Source of the DNA: Cylindrotheca closterium
Lineage: Eukaryota; Bacillariophyta; Bacillariophyceae; Bacillariales; Bacillariaceae
Reading direction: 5' to 3'
DNA length: 64,000 bases
Assembly (NCBI GenBank): GCA_933822405.4
Contig: CAKOGP040000002.1
Location: 126,599 to 190,598, forward strand
In this document: positions 19,340-30,551 of the stretch, one piece after another
Layout: every line of letters starts with the position of its first letter
How positions within the stretch are numbered: the first letter of the stretch is position 1
Program-made: the position numbers and the translations under genes
The notes under the pieces: model-generated
Seen by the model: the letters and a program-made list of their open reading frames with translations, nothing else
Told to the model about the DNA's origin: nothing
Databases searched by the model: none

Positions 19340-21655
19340 CTACTTCTTGGGAGCAGGTCGTGAAAATCGGCCACGCGAATTGGCCTCCACGACAGTCTTG
19401 GCTCTCGCATCGGCACCCTTCTCCGCTGGCGTACCATCGCCCTCATCCACTTGAACGACAGGATAATTCTTGGTCACTTGTTCCCAAGTGGTCCGTTGGT
19501 GGACAATGTCAAAGACTACATTGCAGACTTCTTTCTTGGGAACACGAACTTGGACCATCGAATCACGTTCTCGGATGGTGACAGTGCCATCGGTCAATGT
19601 CTCAAAGTCAACGGTGACGGCAAATGGAACACCAACTTCATCGGAACGAGCGTACCGGCGACCAAGAGCGGCGGTAGACTTGTCGACTCGTGTGGCCAAG
19701 TCGCTTTGCATTAACTCGGCAGCAATCTCATCGACGGCAGCATTACATTCGGGGTTGCTACTGATGGGAAGGACAGCACACTTTTGAGGAGCAACTTGAG
19801 GGTTGAATTTCATGACGTTACGCTGCTCGTCCATATCACGTTGGTAGAAGGAGTGCTCCAAGAGAGAGTACAAGATGCGTCCCATACCGAAGGAAGGCTC
19901 GACGACAGACGGAGTGAACTTGGCTTCGTGGACCTTCTTCATTGTCTTTTCCCACGATACCATCTCCTTGGTGATTTCGAATCCATCAACAGTGGTTTTT
20001 CCGCTAGCTTCCAAAGCAGTGGCAATGGGTTCAAAGTCCTTCCAGGACTCAGCAAGAGCTTCCAAAGCAGCAGAGACAGTTCTGGCGTCCTTCTTGAAGA
20101 CCATACCAAGGGCCTTACGGTCAAACTTTAGCTTGGCAACCTCCATTTCTTGTGGCTTGTCAAACTTAACAGTGGCGACCATGGGGGTGTTGGTGGCCTT
20201 GGAGTGGACTTCCAGATCGTAACAGGCACGATCGGCGTGACCAACGCACTCGACCCATCCATAGCTGGACTTGATTTCCAAATCCCAACAATCGGCAGCA
20301 TAGTGAGCCATTTCGGTAGCCAAATGCTGACGGAAACGAAGACACTCTGGGTTCATGCCAATCTTTTCCATGTACAATTGCGTTCGAGCCATAAAGTAAC
20401 CAAGGGTTTCATTGTTGACAAGCCCACTCTTGACGGCTTCTCCAATGGATATCTTCTTTGTCTTTCCGGATCCAAGTTGGTCGTCACGTCCAAACAAAAC
20501 TAGAACTTTATCGGCAACGGTGGGGAAATTGGCGTGGCTCTTGTCATTAGGGTCAACAAAGTGCTCAATCTCACCCATGCAGAATTCACGGACACGAAGC
20601 AAACCACTACGGGGAGCAATTTCTACAAAAGACATTAGACGACGAACATTCAAATCGAAGACACTAGTATGGCCTGACAAAACTTACCGTTACGGAATCC
20701 ATTTCCGATTTGAGCAGCAGCAAAAGGCATCTTTCCAGCATTGGCATCCAACAATCGGCGGAAGTTGACAAAGAGACCTTGCGCGGTTTCGGGACGCAAA
20801 AATCCAACGGAAGTTCCTTCAGGACCAATAGAAGTCTTGAACATCAGGTTGAATGGGAACGATGGACTGTAAGCTTCACCAGATGGTCCCTTACATCCAT
20901 ATTTGGTCAACAAGGTGTCCAATTCCCCAGGACTGAAAGCATCTGCTTGACGTTGAGTTCGCAAATGGTCCTCTTTCTCCTCGGTAGGCATGGTTGGGTT
21001 CTTCTCTATCAAGTCGTCAATGGCATCTTCCAGCAACTTATCGGCACGGAAACATTCTCCAGTAGCGGGATCCTTGACCATCAGATCTGTGAAACGATCA
21101 ACGTGGCCACTTGTTTTCAAAACGACTTCGGGAGTCAAACAGGTACATTCCATCTCCAACATGTTTTCTGTCAAAACAAAGTGCTTTCTCCACAAGTCAA
21201 TCATAGCAGCCTTTATATAAGGAAAAAATCACATCGTCGTGAGTGGACTCTGTAAAATCTTCGTGGTTCATAACGATTCTTCTCCAATATAATATACCCG
21301 AATCATCCTAGAATCATCAGGAATTCACGTAATTTCGTACCTTCAAACCGCAAGCAGGAGGTCCCAAATCGAATAGACCCTTGACTCCACCATGAATTTC
21401 AAAAGATGGAACGACAAACATTTTTCGGATAATCAAATCATCGAAAGCCTTGCGGTTGAAATCTGGTTCATCACCCTTCAGCTTTTCTGTTAGTGTCCCA
21501 GCCTCAAGTTTCAACGCTTGCAAAGCGTTGACGGCCTCTCCAATTTTCTCGGCGGCAGCTCCATCCTTTTTCATTTGTCGGACTTCAGCTCCCTGCTTGG
21601 TAATTTTGGCATTGAGAGCATCAAGCTCGTCTTGTAGTTTTGACATGTCCTCCAT
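19340..21655 (-). CDS. GARS: Glycyl-tRNA synthetase (eukaryotic dimeric type)
   Basis: Three exons: 21655-21341, 21210-20688 and 20622-19340 (introns 130 and 65 nt, donors GTACGA and GTAAGT); 706 aa. The N-terminus is a WHEP-type helical hairpin (LNAKITKQGAEVRQMKKDG), then the class II core: motif 1 region FDLGPPACGLK plus FVLTENMLEMECTCLTPE, FLRPETAQGLFVNF, motif 2 FRNEIAPRSGLLRVREF (about 277-293, the exon 2/3 junction lying inside it), motif 3 PSFGMGRILYSLLEHSF, and a C-terminal anticodon-binding domain (CAVLPISSN, GRRYARSDEVGVPF, TIRERDS). It charges tRNA-Gly with glycine at the expense of ATP. No targeting presequence from this start, so cytosolic; many eukaryotes make a mitochondrial form from an upstream start, which I did not find here. 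Convergent with the Lys-rich protein gene. Confidence 0.95.
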
Positions 21656-21770
21656 GGTTGCAGAGCTGTTGAGAATCTTCTGATGATAACAGTGTAAGAC
21701 CAGGTTTCGTTTCTGGATTACGTTGAGAGACGGACGATGGCAGACCTACTGTGTATGCCATGAGTAACGG

Positions 21771-21784
21771 TACTTTTATATAGG
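21771..21784 (-). promoter_or_regulatory. Possible TATA box of the glycyl-tRNA synthetase gene
   Basis: Minus strand reads cctatataaaagta about 115-130 bp upstream of the ATG at 21655. The match to a TATA element is good; its use is inferred. Confidence 0.35.
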
Positions 21785-21943
21785 TACGAATACCGTACGT
21801 TTCCACGCGGAAAGGAGGGCGGGAAACGGTCCAATGATTAGTTGGATTGAAATCATCAAGATCCATCCATCATCCAATTACCACCGCTGTCAGAGTCAGC
21901 ATCATCACAATTGCATCTACAATTCCCGACCAACAATACAACC

Positions 21944-22276
21944 ATGCCACTCGTCAAAATTTTTGCTCGTAATACTCTTAGCAAACCAGTTCCACTTACC
22001 GCCCTGCAATCCAAACTATGTGACATTTGGGGTACCAAACCCAACACTACGAAATTGATCCTCCAACGATGCGAAGATTGGACGGATGAAAGTTTCCAAG
22101 AAGATTGCTATGTCGATATTAGAGCCTATGGGAAGGCCGAAAGAACCCGAGAAATGGTGTTGGATGGTATGCACAAAATTCATGGTGCCTTTGGAGAACA
22201 CGATTTGATAGCTAATGTGAGATTGGAGACCTATGATGGAGAGCGATATTTCCACGTACCGCCGACACAAAAGTAG
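21944..22276 (+). CDS. Tautomerase/MIF-superfamily-like small protein
   Basis: 110 aa from the ATG at 21944; an in-frame ATG at 21911 would hide the Pro. The protein begins Met-Pro-Leu-Val-Lys-Ile-Phe, and in the tautomerase superfamily the Pro exposed after Met removal is the catalytic base. Alternating beta/alpha pattern: MPLVKIFARNTL, a helix to about 30, CYVDIRAYG, a helix from ERTREMVLDGMHKI, then LIANVRLETYDGERYFHVPP. This is compatible with one beta-alpha-beta MIF-like subunit, but similarity is weak and a different small alpha/beta family is possible. No signal peptide. Convergent with the cyclin gene, 73 bp apart. Confidence 0.55.
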   Translation: MPLVKIFARNTLSKPVPLTALQSKLCDIWGTKPNTTKLILQRCEDWTDESFQEDCYVDIRAYGKAERTREMVLDGMHKIHGAFGEHDLIANVRLETYDGERYFHVPPTQK

Positions 22277-22349
22277 TAGGCTGAACAAAATTGAGCGGGA
22301 TTACTATTGGAGTTATATAGATGATTTGCAATTCTTTTCGTTTTCACGT

Positions 22350-23300
22350 TCAAATTAGACACTCCAGTTGCTGGAGGATCGATTCAAACTCGTCACCTTC
22401 TACAAATACTCGTCCCCGCAATTCTTGGAGCAGCTTTTGCGCCCAAGCGAATCGGATTCCTTCCTTCCTTGTTACCAACAAAGTAATCGCCAAGGCAATG
22501 CTCGAACAAGGCTTGGAAATGAAAAACTCATCGGCAATAGCAACTTCCGCCATGTATTCACAGGCGCTGTATACTTTCTTGGAAAGCTGGGTCTCGTGAA
22601 GTTTTAGGTAGAGATCACAAAAGGCCATTATGGTCGGTGGATTCACATGCCACTGTAGGTTTTGCAATATCTCTAGCTCGGCGGCCTGGATTTCTTCCAC
22701 TTGATAGAACCCTCCCGACATGGACAGTGACTGTTTCATGCTCAATCGTCCTGCCGAGGCACTCGTCTTGAAGGCAATATGCAGCGAGGCCAAACAGTAT
22801 AATCGAAACTCTTCACGAGAAATGTTGTCGTGCTGTACTTTGCTGACCAAGAACCGATCCAAGATATTGAATGATACTTCCACAACACCCTTGTTCAACT
22901 GGGAGAATCGGACCACCTGACAAATCCAATCAAACATTTGACTTCGCCACGCGCCAATCAGTGAGAGTTCAAACTTGTCTCGTTGCGACTGTTGTTTTGA
23001 TAGTGGTGGTCTGGAGTGATGAGGAGACTCATACATATCGTGCACAACTGTGGTCGGTGATGCCTCAGATTTGCTGTCACTTTTTGAAAAATTGGAAGAT
23101 GAGTCAATTCGGACAAGCTGAGTGTCAGTCACTAGATTTGCCATTTCATTCAGAATTTGCAAAGGGCACACAGTTATTGGAACTGGATGTTCGGTTGAAG
23201 ACGAGCATGATCCCAAATAGTCAGAACAGCGATAGAATTTCTGTTCCTGCAAAAGCATTGCTGCCAGCTGGTCGTCCATGAATCCTTTATTGCCTGACAT
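22350..23300 (-). CDS. Cyclin (diatom-type)
   Basis: 316 aa, one exon. The cyclin box lies at about residues 95-230: RSQMFDWICQVVRFSQLN matches the MRxxLvdWlxev element, followed by ISFNILDRFL-type VEVSFNILDRFLVSK, then LASLHIAFKTSA and IQAAELEILQNLQWHVNPPT, as in cyclins A/B/D and the expanded diatom-specific group. The second fold is short and degenerate (SACEYMAEVAIADEFFISKPCSSIALA). No D-box or KEN motif is evident. Expected to bind and activate a CDK. In diatoms such cyclins often respond to nutrients or light, but nothing here shows which. Confidence 0.88.
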   Translation of the reverse strand: MSGNKGFMDDQLAAMLLQEQKFYRCSDYLGSCSSSTEHPVPITVCPLQILNEMANLVTDTQLVRIDSSSNFSKSDSKSEASPTTVVHDMYESPHHSRPPLSKQQSQRDKFELSLIGAWRSQMFDWICQVVRFSQLNKGVVEVSFNILDRFLVSKVQHDNISREEFRLYCLASLHIAFKTSASAGRLSMKQSLSMSGGFYQVEEIQAAELEILQNLQWHVNPPTIMAFCDLYLKLHETQLSKKVYSACEYMAEVAIADEFFISKPCSSIALAITLLVTRKEGIRFAWAQKLLQELRGRVFVEGDEFESILQQLECLI

Positions 23301-24467
23301 GATGTTGTTTACTATCTTCCTTGATTGTTCCAGTAGGATAAAATGGTGCTATTGTTGTGTTTGTAAGTCCGAAAGTGTATTTTGTAGATTCGTGTACACT
23401 CCAACCAGATAGTCTGTGTTCGTTTTTGTGGATGAGATGAGATTTGTACGACCTCGTTGTGAGGTGATTGCGACGCTGTGATTGGCGATTCAGGCTACGC
23501 CGATTTTACGATTGGGGAGAAAGAACTTCAAGATGTCACGGCTAACGTTAATTGGCGACATTTTTGGCCGTGTGTCATCATTCTTTTTTCCATTTTGGCC
23601 GTGTGTAATTTCGCAAAACGCGACCACATTTTCACCACGTTTGAGGTGCGCGAAAGCTTGGCCTGTGCACTCCGTCCGTCACATTTTTCGGAGACAGATG
23701 TTGCTCTTGAAGTGGGAGTAGAAGCACAGCGCCAAGTTGTCTTTCAACAAAGATATCCTCCGGAGTTTGAATGCCGTCAGACCACTCCATTTTGAAATCT
23801 TTACAATAGGAACCACGCCCAGTGAATCCTACAATCAAAGCAATGAATGATCCTGCTGGGTTGGGTGGTTGGTGCATCAAATATCAATTTTCTATGGAGA
23901 AATGGGAAATGAGGACTCTCTTTAAACTACGTACAAAATCTTGTATTTGATTGATTTCAGGACGGAGCCTCCGTATGCTTTACTTCGCATCCGGTTTCCT
24001 GACACTTTGCATTTGCGACGATGTACCAATGATTGATTCATTGATTCACTCCCTTTTGACATTGAGACATCCTCGCATCATCATCTACACCAGATGACCG
24101 TTGCCTAGCTTGTCACCATCTGCCTCGATGTTTTACCTACCAATTGCCAGAGAGCAAACGAAACAATCAACCAAGGCAGAATCAAAGATGAACGGAATCA
24201 AATTGGCTGACGACCCGAACAATGAGTAGTTGTACTTCAATACTTCTCGCTCTTGTCGTTTCCAAGATCGAACCAAATGAACAATGATTAATTTCAACAA
24301 TGGTATATACGAGTACAGTACATCAGTAAGTAAATGGTCAATATTATATATGGTACTACGAATCGATAAAGAGTTCGATTTCTGGAACAGATCGATCCCG
24401 AAAGAAGAAGATAGCTACGCTGAAACTTGAGTACCATGATAAAAACTTAACACCATATTGTAATGAT
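23301..24467. other. Intergenic, 1.17 kb, no gene seen
   Basis: It holds a short direct repeat (ttttggccgtgtgt near 23560-23605) and AT-rich stretches. ORFs of 79-105 codons on either strand show no motif and overlap one another. Confidence 0.5.
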
Positions 24468-25178
24468 TTATAATTCTACCACCTTGGCATCCAAAACGCG
24501 CTCCAATATTTGAACCAAGCCAATGGCGAGAACCGATGCATTGGCAAAGTTCACCATGGATTGATGATACACGTCAGGCACAAAATTGTTCAGGGCACCC
24601 GTGGCGATGGCCAACAAGCCGAAAATGAGGGCAAAGCGAGGCCGTTGCTTTTGCCAATACCGTTGGTGGTAACCTTCAGCTTGATAGAATTTGGACTGGG
24701 GTTCAATTTCGGTCCATTCTGGAAGGAAACCGTCCTCTCGTTGAATATTTGCATTTTTACTCTTCCATGCGCTAGCGATTTTCTCCTGTTCCTTGTCGTG
24801 TGGAAATATAATGGAAGCATATTGTCGGGAACCCAGTTTTGGCTTTTGTGTTTGGAAAAAGGTTTCCAACAGTTGCTCATAGGATATTTTTTCGTCGTCA
24901 TACTTCACCCTGACACCTTCCACCCACTGCCGACCAAAACAAACTGTATCGTACGTTGGAGCTTCTGTGGCCGATGGATTCCCAGTATATCCAGCAATGG
25001 TATCAACGACGCCGTCAACTTTGAGTAGTTCTTCACTGGGCTCCCAAAAGCATCCCATGCCAAAGGTCGACTCTTTGATTGCAGAAAGGGGCGATTGGCA
25101 GGAATAAGCTTGGCTTGCAGGACTCTGGAACGCAGAGACCACCAAAGGAAGCACAAAGAGGGACAAACTACGATTCAT
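24468..25178 (-). CDS. msrA: Peptide methionine sulfoxide reductase A, plastid-type, with membrane anchors
   Basis: 236 aa, one exon. The N-terminus is a signal peptide ending VVSAF|QSPASQAYS: a Phe just after the cleavage position is the ASAF-type motif that sends diatom proteins into the complex plastid. The MsrA core follows, with the catalytic GCFW at residues 42-45, DGVVDTIAGYTG and YHQRYWQKQRP. MsrA reduces Met-S-sulfoxide in proteins and free Met, regenerated by thioredoxin. Core positions expected around PTYDTVC-GRQWVEGVRV are modified (usual MsrA has TGHAEVV there), so it belongs to a divergent subfamily. Beyond the usual end there are two hydrophobic segments (about 182-201 and 210-228), unusual for MsrA, suggesting thylakoid or envelope anchoring. 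Targeting is inferred from sequence only. Confidence 0.85.
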   Translation of the reverse strand: MNRSLSLFVLPLVVSAFQSPASQAYSCQSPLSAIKESTFGMGCFWEPSEELLKVDGVVDTIAGYTGNPSATEAPTYDTVCFGRQWVEGVRVKYDDEKISYEQLLETFFQTQKPKLGSRQYASIIFPHDKEQEKIASAWKSKNANIQREDGFLPEWTEIEPQSKFYQAEGYHQRYWQKQRPRFALIFGLLAIATGALNNFVPDVYHQSMVNFANASVLAIGLVQILERVLDAKVVEL

Positions 25179-25316
25179 TTTAACGTTTCGAGGAGTTTAT
25201 TGTGCTGCAGCTAGCCAATATGTAAAGTGTTGTTGATTGAAATTGCTGTGTTGTTGTTGCGTTGGTATGAGTTGGTGAGAAAGGCGAATCTGTGACGTCA
25301 GCATCAAAAGTTTGGT

Positions 25317-26654
25317 TTACACTCTTCTACGAGTTGCTAAAGTCACCATTGCTTGGGTGATTTTCCGCAGCTCATGACTCTGAATTATGAATGGAGGCAT
25401 GGTATATAGCAACTTTCCAAATGGCCTTAGCCACACTCCTTCTTCAACCACCCGAGGCTGCATCATTTTGAGATCCATTGGCTCCTTCATCTCCACCACC
25501 CCAATTGCACCCAGCACACGGACGTCTTCCACATGAGGTGAATCCATGCACGGCTCAAGTTCAGTTGTTAGCTGCTTTTCGATGAATTTTATCTTCTCCT
25601 TCCAGTCATAGGATTGCAGCAGCTGCAATGAAGCCAAGCTTACTGCGCATGCCAACGGGTTTCCCATAAAGGTTGGTCCATGCATGAGCACTCCAGCCGG
25701 ACCTTGTTCAAAGACTCTGGCGATTTTGGGTGATGTGATAGTAGCTGCAAAACTCAAAAAGCCACCAGATAATGCTTTTCCAATACACAAAATATCAGGA
25801 ACTACGTTTTCGGCATGTTCCACCGCAAACATGGTTCCAGTCCGTCCAAACCCAGTAGCAATTTCGTCACAAATAAGCAAAACATCGTGTTCGTCACACA
25901 AATCTCTGACTCTTTGTAGGTAATGTGGGGAATAAAACCGCATCCCACCAGCTCCTTGTACAATAGGCTCTAATATGACAGCTGCAATTTCGTCCTTTTG
26001 CTTGTTCAAAGCTTGTTGAAAGTTCTGAATATCCGATTCGTCCCACTCTTCATGATATTTGGTTTCTGGTCGATTGCAAAACAATTGTTGGGGCAATGTC
26101 GAACTAAACAAGTGGTGCATTCCACCGACTGGATCACAGACGCTCATGGCTTCAAAGGTGTCGCCATGATAACCTCCACGAATCGTCAAAAACTTGCTCT
26201 TGGCCGATATTCCCTTGTTGAACCAGTACTGTATCGCCATTTTCATAGCCACTTCTACGGCTACGGATCCAGAGTCGCAATAAAATATCTTGTCCAACTT
26301 GTTGTCCCCACTTCCAGGTGTGATGCGAGCCAATTCTTGCGCCAATGTGACGGCTGGCTCGTGCGTCAATCCTCCAAACATCATATGAGACATCTTCTCC
26401 ATTTGTGCAGAAGCTGCAGCATTCAATATTGGGTGATTATATCCATGAATGGCGGCCCACCAGGAACTCATTCCATCAACCAGGACTCGTCCATCATTCA
26501 GTGTGATTTCACAACCAGATGCTTTCTCGACAGGGAAGCAGGGTACAGCATTTGGCATGGCGGCGTAAGGATGCCACACATGATCTCTATCTAGTGTGTT
26601 AATTTCTTCGGTGGTAAGCATTGGACTGTGAGTTTGTGGCTCCTCCTCCTCCAT
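25317..26654 (-). CDS. bioA: Adenosylmethionine-8-amino-7-oxononanoate aminotransferase (DAPA synthase)
   Basis: 445 aa from the ATG at 26654. The frame stays open upstream to about 26720 (HPLTGAQYRYKHK) without an ATG. Class III PLP aminotransferase with BioA-specific features: DRDHVWHPYAAM, DGMSSWWAAIHGYNHP, YCDSGSVAVEVAMKMA, GGYHGDTFEAMSVCDP, CDEIATGFGRTG, PLP-lysine in CIGKALSGG (about residue 290) and HGPTFMGNPLACA. It transfers the amino group of S-adenosylmethionine to KAPA, the third step of biotin synthesis. No clear organelle presequence on this start; the upstream coding-like stretch could belong to an unseen first exon. The next enzyme, BioD, is encoded on the same strand at 31.2-32.2 kb. 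In plants both are fused in one protein; here they are separate. Confidence 0.93.
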   Translation of the reverse strand: MEEEEPQTHSPMLTTEEINTLDRDHVWHPYAAMPNAVPCFPVEKASGCEITLNDGRVLVDGMSSWWAAIHGYNHPILNAAASAQMEKMSHMMFGGLTHEPAVTLAQELARITPGSGDNKLDKIFYCDSGSVAVEVAMKMAIQYWFNKGISAKSKFLTIRGGYHGDTFEAMSVCDPVGGMHHLFSSTLPQQLFCNRPETKYHEEWDESDIQNFQQALNKQKDEIAAVILEPIVQGAGGMRFYSPHYLQRVRDLCDEHDVLLICDEIATGFGRTGTMFAVEHAENVVPDILCIGKALSGGFLSFAATITSPKIARVFEQGPAGVLMHGPTFMGNPLACAVSLASLQLLQSYDWKEKIKFIEKQLTTELEPCMDSPHVEDVRVLGAIGVVEMKEPMDLKMMQPRVVEEGVWLRPFGKLLYTMPPFIIQSHELRKITQAMVTLATRRRV

Positions 26655-27180
26655 CGCAGTCGATGTGGTGGTGGCCTTGTGCTTGTAGCGGTATTGTGCA
26701 CCAGTCAATGGGTGCGACTGAATTTCGTCTTCCCATCAATCATCAAGATCCATGTTCCCCCTCTAAATCCTTCCCTCCCCAAAGTTACGCATGCTAGTTT
26801 GATCGCGCGGAAACTTGCTTGGCGAATTGTTCTATTCTTCCAACCCGAAGCAAAACTATTATACCTGTAAAAACAATAGCACATTGTACGTAAGGTAGGT
26901 TGGAAACAGTGGTGTGAAACGCGAGGCAAAATTTACACGGTATGTAACGAGGGTAGGGAACACGGTTGCAGTTCGCATTGGTCCAAAATCTTCCGCATGT
27001 GCAGCGGAATTTGGTCTCACAACCAATCGAATCTCTGCATATTTTCATCCAGAGGGGGTTCGGGTAGCCAAACCAAACCAGAACACGATCCAAGAAAAAG
27101 ATCGCTCAACAACGACAATCCTCTCATAAATTCAAAAAGAGAATATCAACAACAACAAAAAGCAACAAACACAACACATC
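26655..27180. other. Divergent promoter region between bioA and adhE
   Basis: 526 bp between oppositely transcribed genes. It ends in an A/C-rich leader (aacaacaacaaaaagcaaca) just before the adhE ATG. The minus-strand frame next to bioA is coding-like for about 60 bp. No regulatory motif identified. Confidence 0.4.
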
Positions 27181-30019
27181 ATGTCCGAATTTGAGGAGCT
27201 AAACGCACTCGTTGACAGAGTCCAAGCGGCTCAAAAAGTATTCGCAACGTACACTCAAGAACAAGTCGACAAGATCTTTCGTGCAGCCGCTTTGGCGGCC
27301 GCCGATGCTCGTATCCCACTCGCCATGATGGCAGCTGAAGAGTCTGGCATGGGAGTCATTGAAGACAAGGTTATCAAAAACCACTTTGCATCTGAATACA
27401 TCTACAACAAGTAAGTATTATGCAAGCATTGGATAAGACGACGACGCTTTCTATTTGTGACCTAACGATTTTTTCCTTTTCACGACAACAGATATGCCGA
27501 CTTCAAGTCTTGTGGAGTATTGGAAACTGACGATGAGATGGGCACCATGGTCCTTGCGGAACCTATCGGTACCATCTGCGGTGTCGTCCCATGTACCAAC
27601 CCTACATCAACGACCATCTTCAAAGCACTCATTTGCTTGAAAACGAGAAACGGTATTGTCTTTTCACCACATCCACGTACCAAGAAGTCCACTGCCTACA
27701 CTGCCAAGCTGGTATTGGAGGCCGCTGTCAAAGCTGGAGCTCCACCAGATATTATTGGATGCATCGCAGAACCCACTCTTCCTCTATCACAAGCACTGAT
27801 GCATCATGATGGAATTGATCTGATTTTGGCCACTGGCGGACCAGCCATGGTCAAGGCCGCATATTCTTCTGCCAAGCCTGCCATTGGTGTCGGAGCTGGA
27901 AACACACCTGTTGTCGTCGACGAGACTGCCGATGTCAAGCGAGTGGTGTCGTCCATCTTGATGTCCAAGACATTCGACAATGGTGTCGTTTGTGCTTCCG
28001 AACAAGCCGTTATTGTCGTTGACGAAATCTACGAACAAGTGAAGGAGCGATTTTCCAGATACGGAGGGTACTTCTTGAACACTGAGGAGAAGGAAAAGGT
28101 TCGCAAGATTTTGTTCAAGAATGGTGCCTTGAATGCCCAGATTGTTGGTCAGTCTGCCATCAAGATTGCCGAGCTTGCCGATGTCCTGGTTCCACCCTAC
28201 ACCAAGATCCTGATCGGAGAAGGAGCCGAACTATCGGAGCAAGACGAGTTTGCCCATGAGAAGCTGTCACCTACCTTGGGAATGTACCGAGCTTCTGACT
28301 TTAACGAAGCAGTCGAGATGGCCGTCAAGGCAGTTGCCATGGGTGGAGTTGGACACACGTCTTGTTTGTACACAAACCAAGACAAGAATACTGAACGTAT
28401 CGAGCACTTTGGAAGGAAGATGAAGACCGCTCGTATCTTGTTGAACACACCCACATCGCATGGAGGTATTGGGGATCTTTATAACTTCGCTCTTGCTCCA
28501 TCTTTGACTTTGGGTTGCGGATCTTGGGGAGGTAACTCGATTTCCGAGAACGTTGGACCAAAACACTTGATGAACAAAAAGACAGTCGCAAAGAGAGCCG
28601 AGAATATGTTGTGGCACAAACTTCCACACTCCGTATACTTCCGTCGTGGAGCAATGGCAGTTGCTATGGAAGATTTGAAGGACTTCAAAAGGGCCTGCAT
28701 TGTGACGGACAAGTTCTTGTACAACCACACGCCATATGTGCATGAGCTGACGGAGCTCTTGAAGGCCCGTGGTATTGAGTGCCAAACCTTCTACGAAGTC
28801 CAAGCTGATCCTACTTTGACTACCATCCGAAAGGGAACCGACGTCTTGGACAACTTTGTACCTGGTAAGTACTGCTTCTCGCTGGACAATGATTCTCGAA
28901 AATGTAAAGCCATCATCTGACTTGCTGCTTTCTACAATTTCAGATTTGATTATTGCTATTGGAGGAGGATCTCCCATGGACGCCGCCAAGATGATGTGGG
29001 TCCTATACGAACATCCCGAAGTAGATTTTAAGGAATTGTCTCTTCGTTTCATGGACATCCGAAAGAGAATCTTCAAATTCCCCAAGATGGGAACCAAGGC
29101 TAAGCTCGTTTGCATCCCTACCACATCTGGAACAGGCTCTGAGGTTACTCCATTTGCTGTTGTTACCGATGATGCCACAGGCCAGAAGTATCCTTTGGCC
29201 GACTACGAGTTAACACCTCACATGGCCATTGTCGATGCCAACTTGGTGATGCAGATGCCAAAGGGCTTGACTGCTGCAGGAGGTATTGATGCTGTCGTTC
29301 ACGCCATGGAGGCTTATGTATCGGTATTGGCCAACGAATTTTCGGATGGTCAAGCGCTGCAAGCTTTGAAGCTATTGAAAGCTTACCTCCCTCGTTCGTA
29401 CAAGAATGGTGCGGACGATCCCGTGGCTCGTGAGAAGGTGCACAACGCCGCGACAGTCGCTGGCATTGCGTTTGCCAACTCGTTCTTGGGTGTATGTCAC
29501 TCAATGGCCCACAAGCTTGGAGCAGAGTTCCACATTCCACACGGTATTGCCAATGCATTGTTGATTTGCAACACCATTCGATTCAATGCCACCAACATGC
29601 CTACCAAGCAAACTGCCTTCTCTCAATACGATCGTCCAAATGCTCTTCGTCGCTATGGAGAGATTGCGATGCATCTCGGGTTTACTCAAGAGCACACTAT
29701 GGACCGTGTGAATGCGATGCTTGCATGGTTGGATGAGTTGAAGCAAGAGCTTGATATTCCATTGTCCATCAAGGAATGGGGTGTAGACGAGACTGAGTTC
29801 TTGGCGAAGGTTGATCAATTGGCGGTGAACGCGTTTGATGATCAATGCACTGGAGCGAATCCAAGATTCCCATTGATCAGTGAGCTTCGAAATGTCTTGT
29901 TGGACTCATACTATGGTCGCCCATATGTGGAGGACTATGAACGAGGTGGTATGGCCAAGAATCTATCGTGCGATTCTTTCACCGTCTTACACCACGCCGC
30001 TGAACAAACCCAAGAATAG
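27181..30019 (+). CDS. adhE: Bifunctional aldehyde-alcohol dehydrogenase
   Basis: Three exons: 27181-27410, 27492-28864 and 28944-30019 (introns 81 and 79 nt, both GTAAGT donors); 892 aa, full length for AdhE. The N-terminal CoA-acylating aldehyde dehydrogenase (about 1-440) has GTICGVVPCTNPTST, ILATGGPAMVKAAYSS, GVGAGNTPVVVD and the catalytic Cys in NGVVCASEQ (residue 244). The C-terminal iron alcohol dehydrogenase has IIAIGGGSPMDAAK, PTTSGTGSEVTPFAV, GGIDAVVHAMEAY and the metal-binding His set in CHSMAHKLGAEFHIPHG. It converts acetyl-CoA to acetaldehyde and ethanol with NADH, a fermentation route. No targeting presequence, so cytosolic is inferred. AdhE is patchy in eukaryotes and bacterial in origin; here it has spliceosomal introns and local codon use, so it is an established nuclear gene. 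Confidence 0.95.
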
Positions 30020-30551
30020 ACCAATTAGGGTGTCATATATATTATACAACACTGACCATGGTCTTTGAACCTGGGAAAAGAAACATACATAAAATAATAA
30101 TCATTTAGACCCTACTAGTACATTTGTTTATATATATACACATCTAGTGTCACGTCCACAACTGGTAGTACCAGATTGGATTCAATCAACATCTCTTGGT
30201 TGGAGTTGTGTTCTAACGGTAGTGAGCAAGCATCGTGAGAAATTGGAACTCGTTCGTCTTTTTCTTTTACACATACATAGTTTTACTCTTGACATAGCTA
30301 CATGTTCAATGTAGGGTTTGAGGAACACTCCGTGATCCGTTTTACGCGTTCTGAGAACTTTTCGGAGTTTCTTCGATTCATTTTACGCGTTCCTTTTACA
30401 CGGCGAAAGTATGATCTAACGGTTCAGAACAGTGGCGTTTCAGACGTCATATTATTTTTTGCTCATGACAAGCACTCGGAGGACTTTTGTTTCTGTCTCC
30501 TTTTCCCTCCCACTAGGCATCACCTCGAATTGATCATATCACAGGCGGAAA
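30020..30551. other. Intergenic, no gene seen
   Basis: 3' flank of adhE and upstream region of the small gene at 30552. It contains a tatatatatac stretch near 30131-30141 and a repeated ttttacgcgtt (30340 and 30381 area). No ORF with recognisable content. Confidence 0.4.

Noticed and set aside
23478..23795. 105-codon ORF with a hydrophobic segment
   Set aside because: Single weak feature, overlapping ORFs in other frames, no recognisable family.
28267..29178. 303-codon minus-strand ORF inside adhE
   Set aside because: Antisense of a strongly conserved gene; no recognisable domain.
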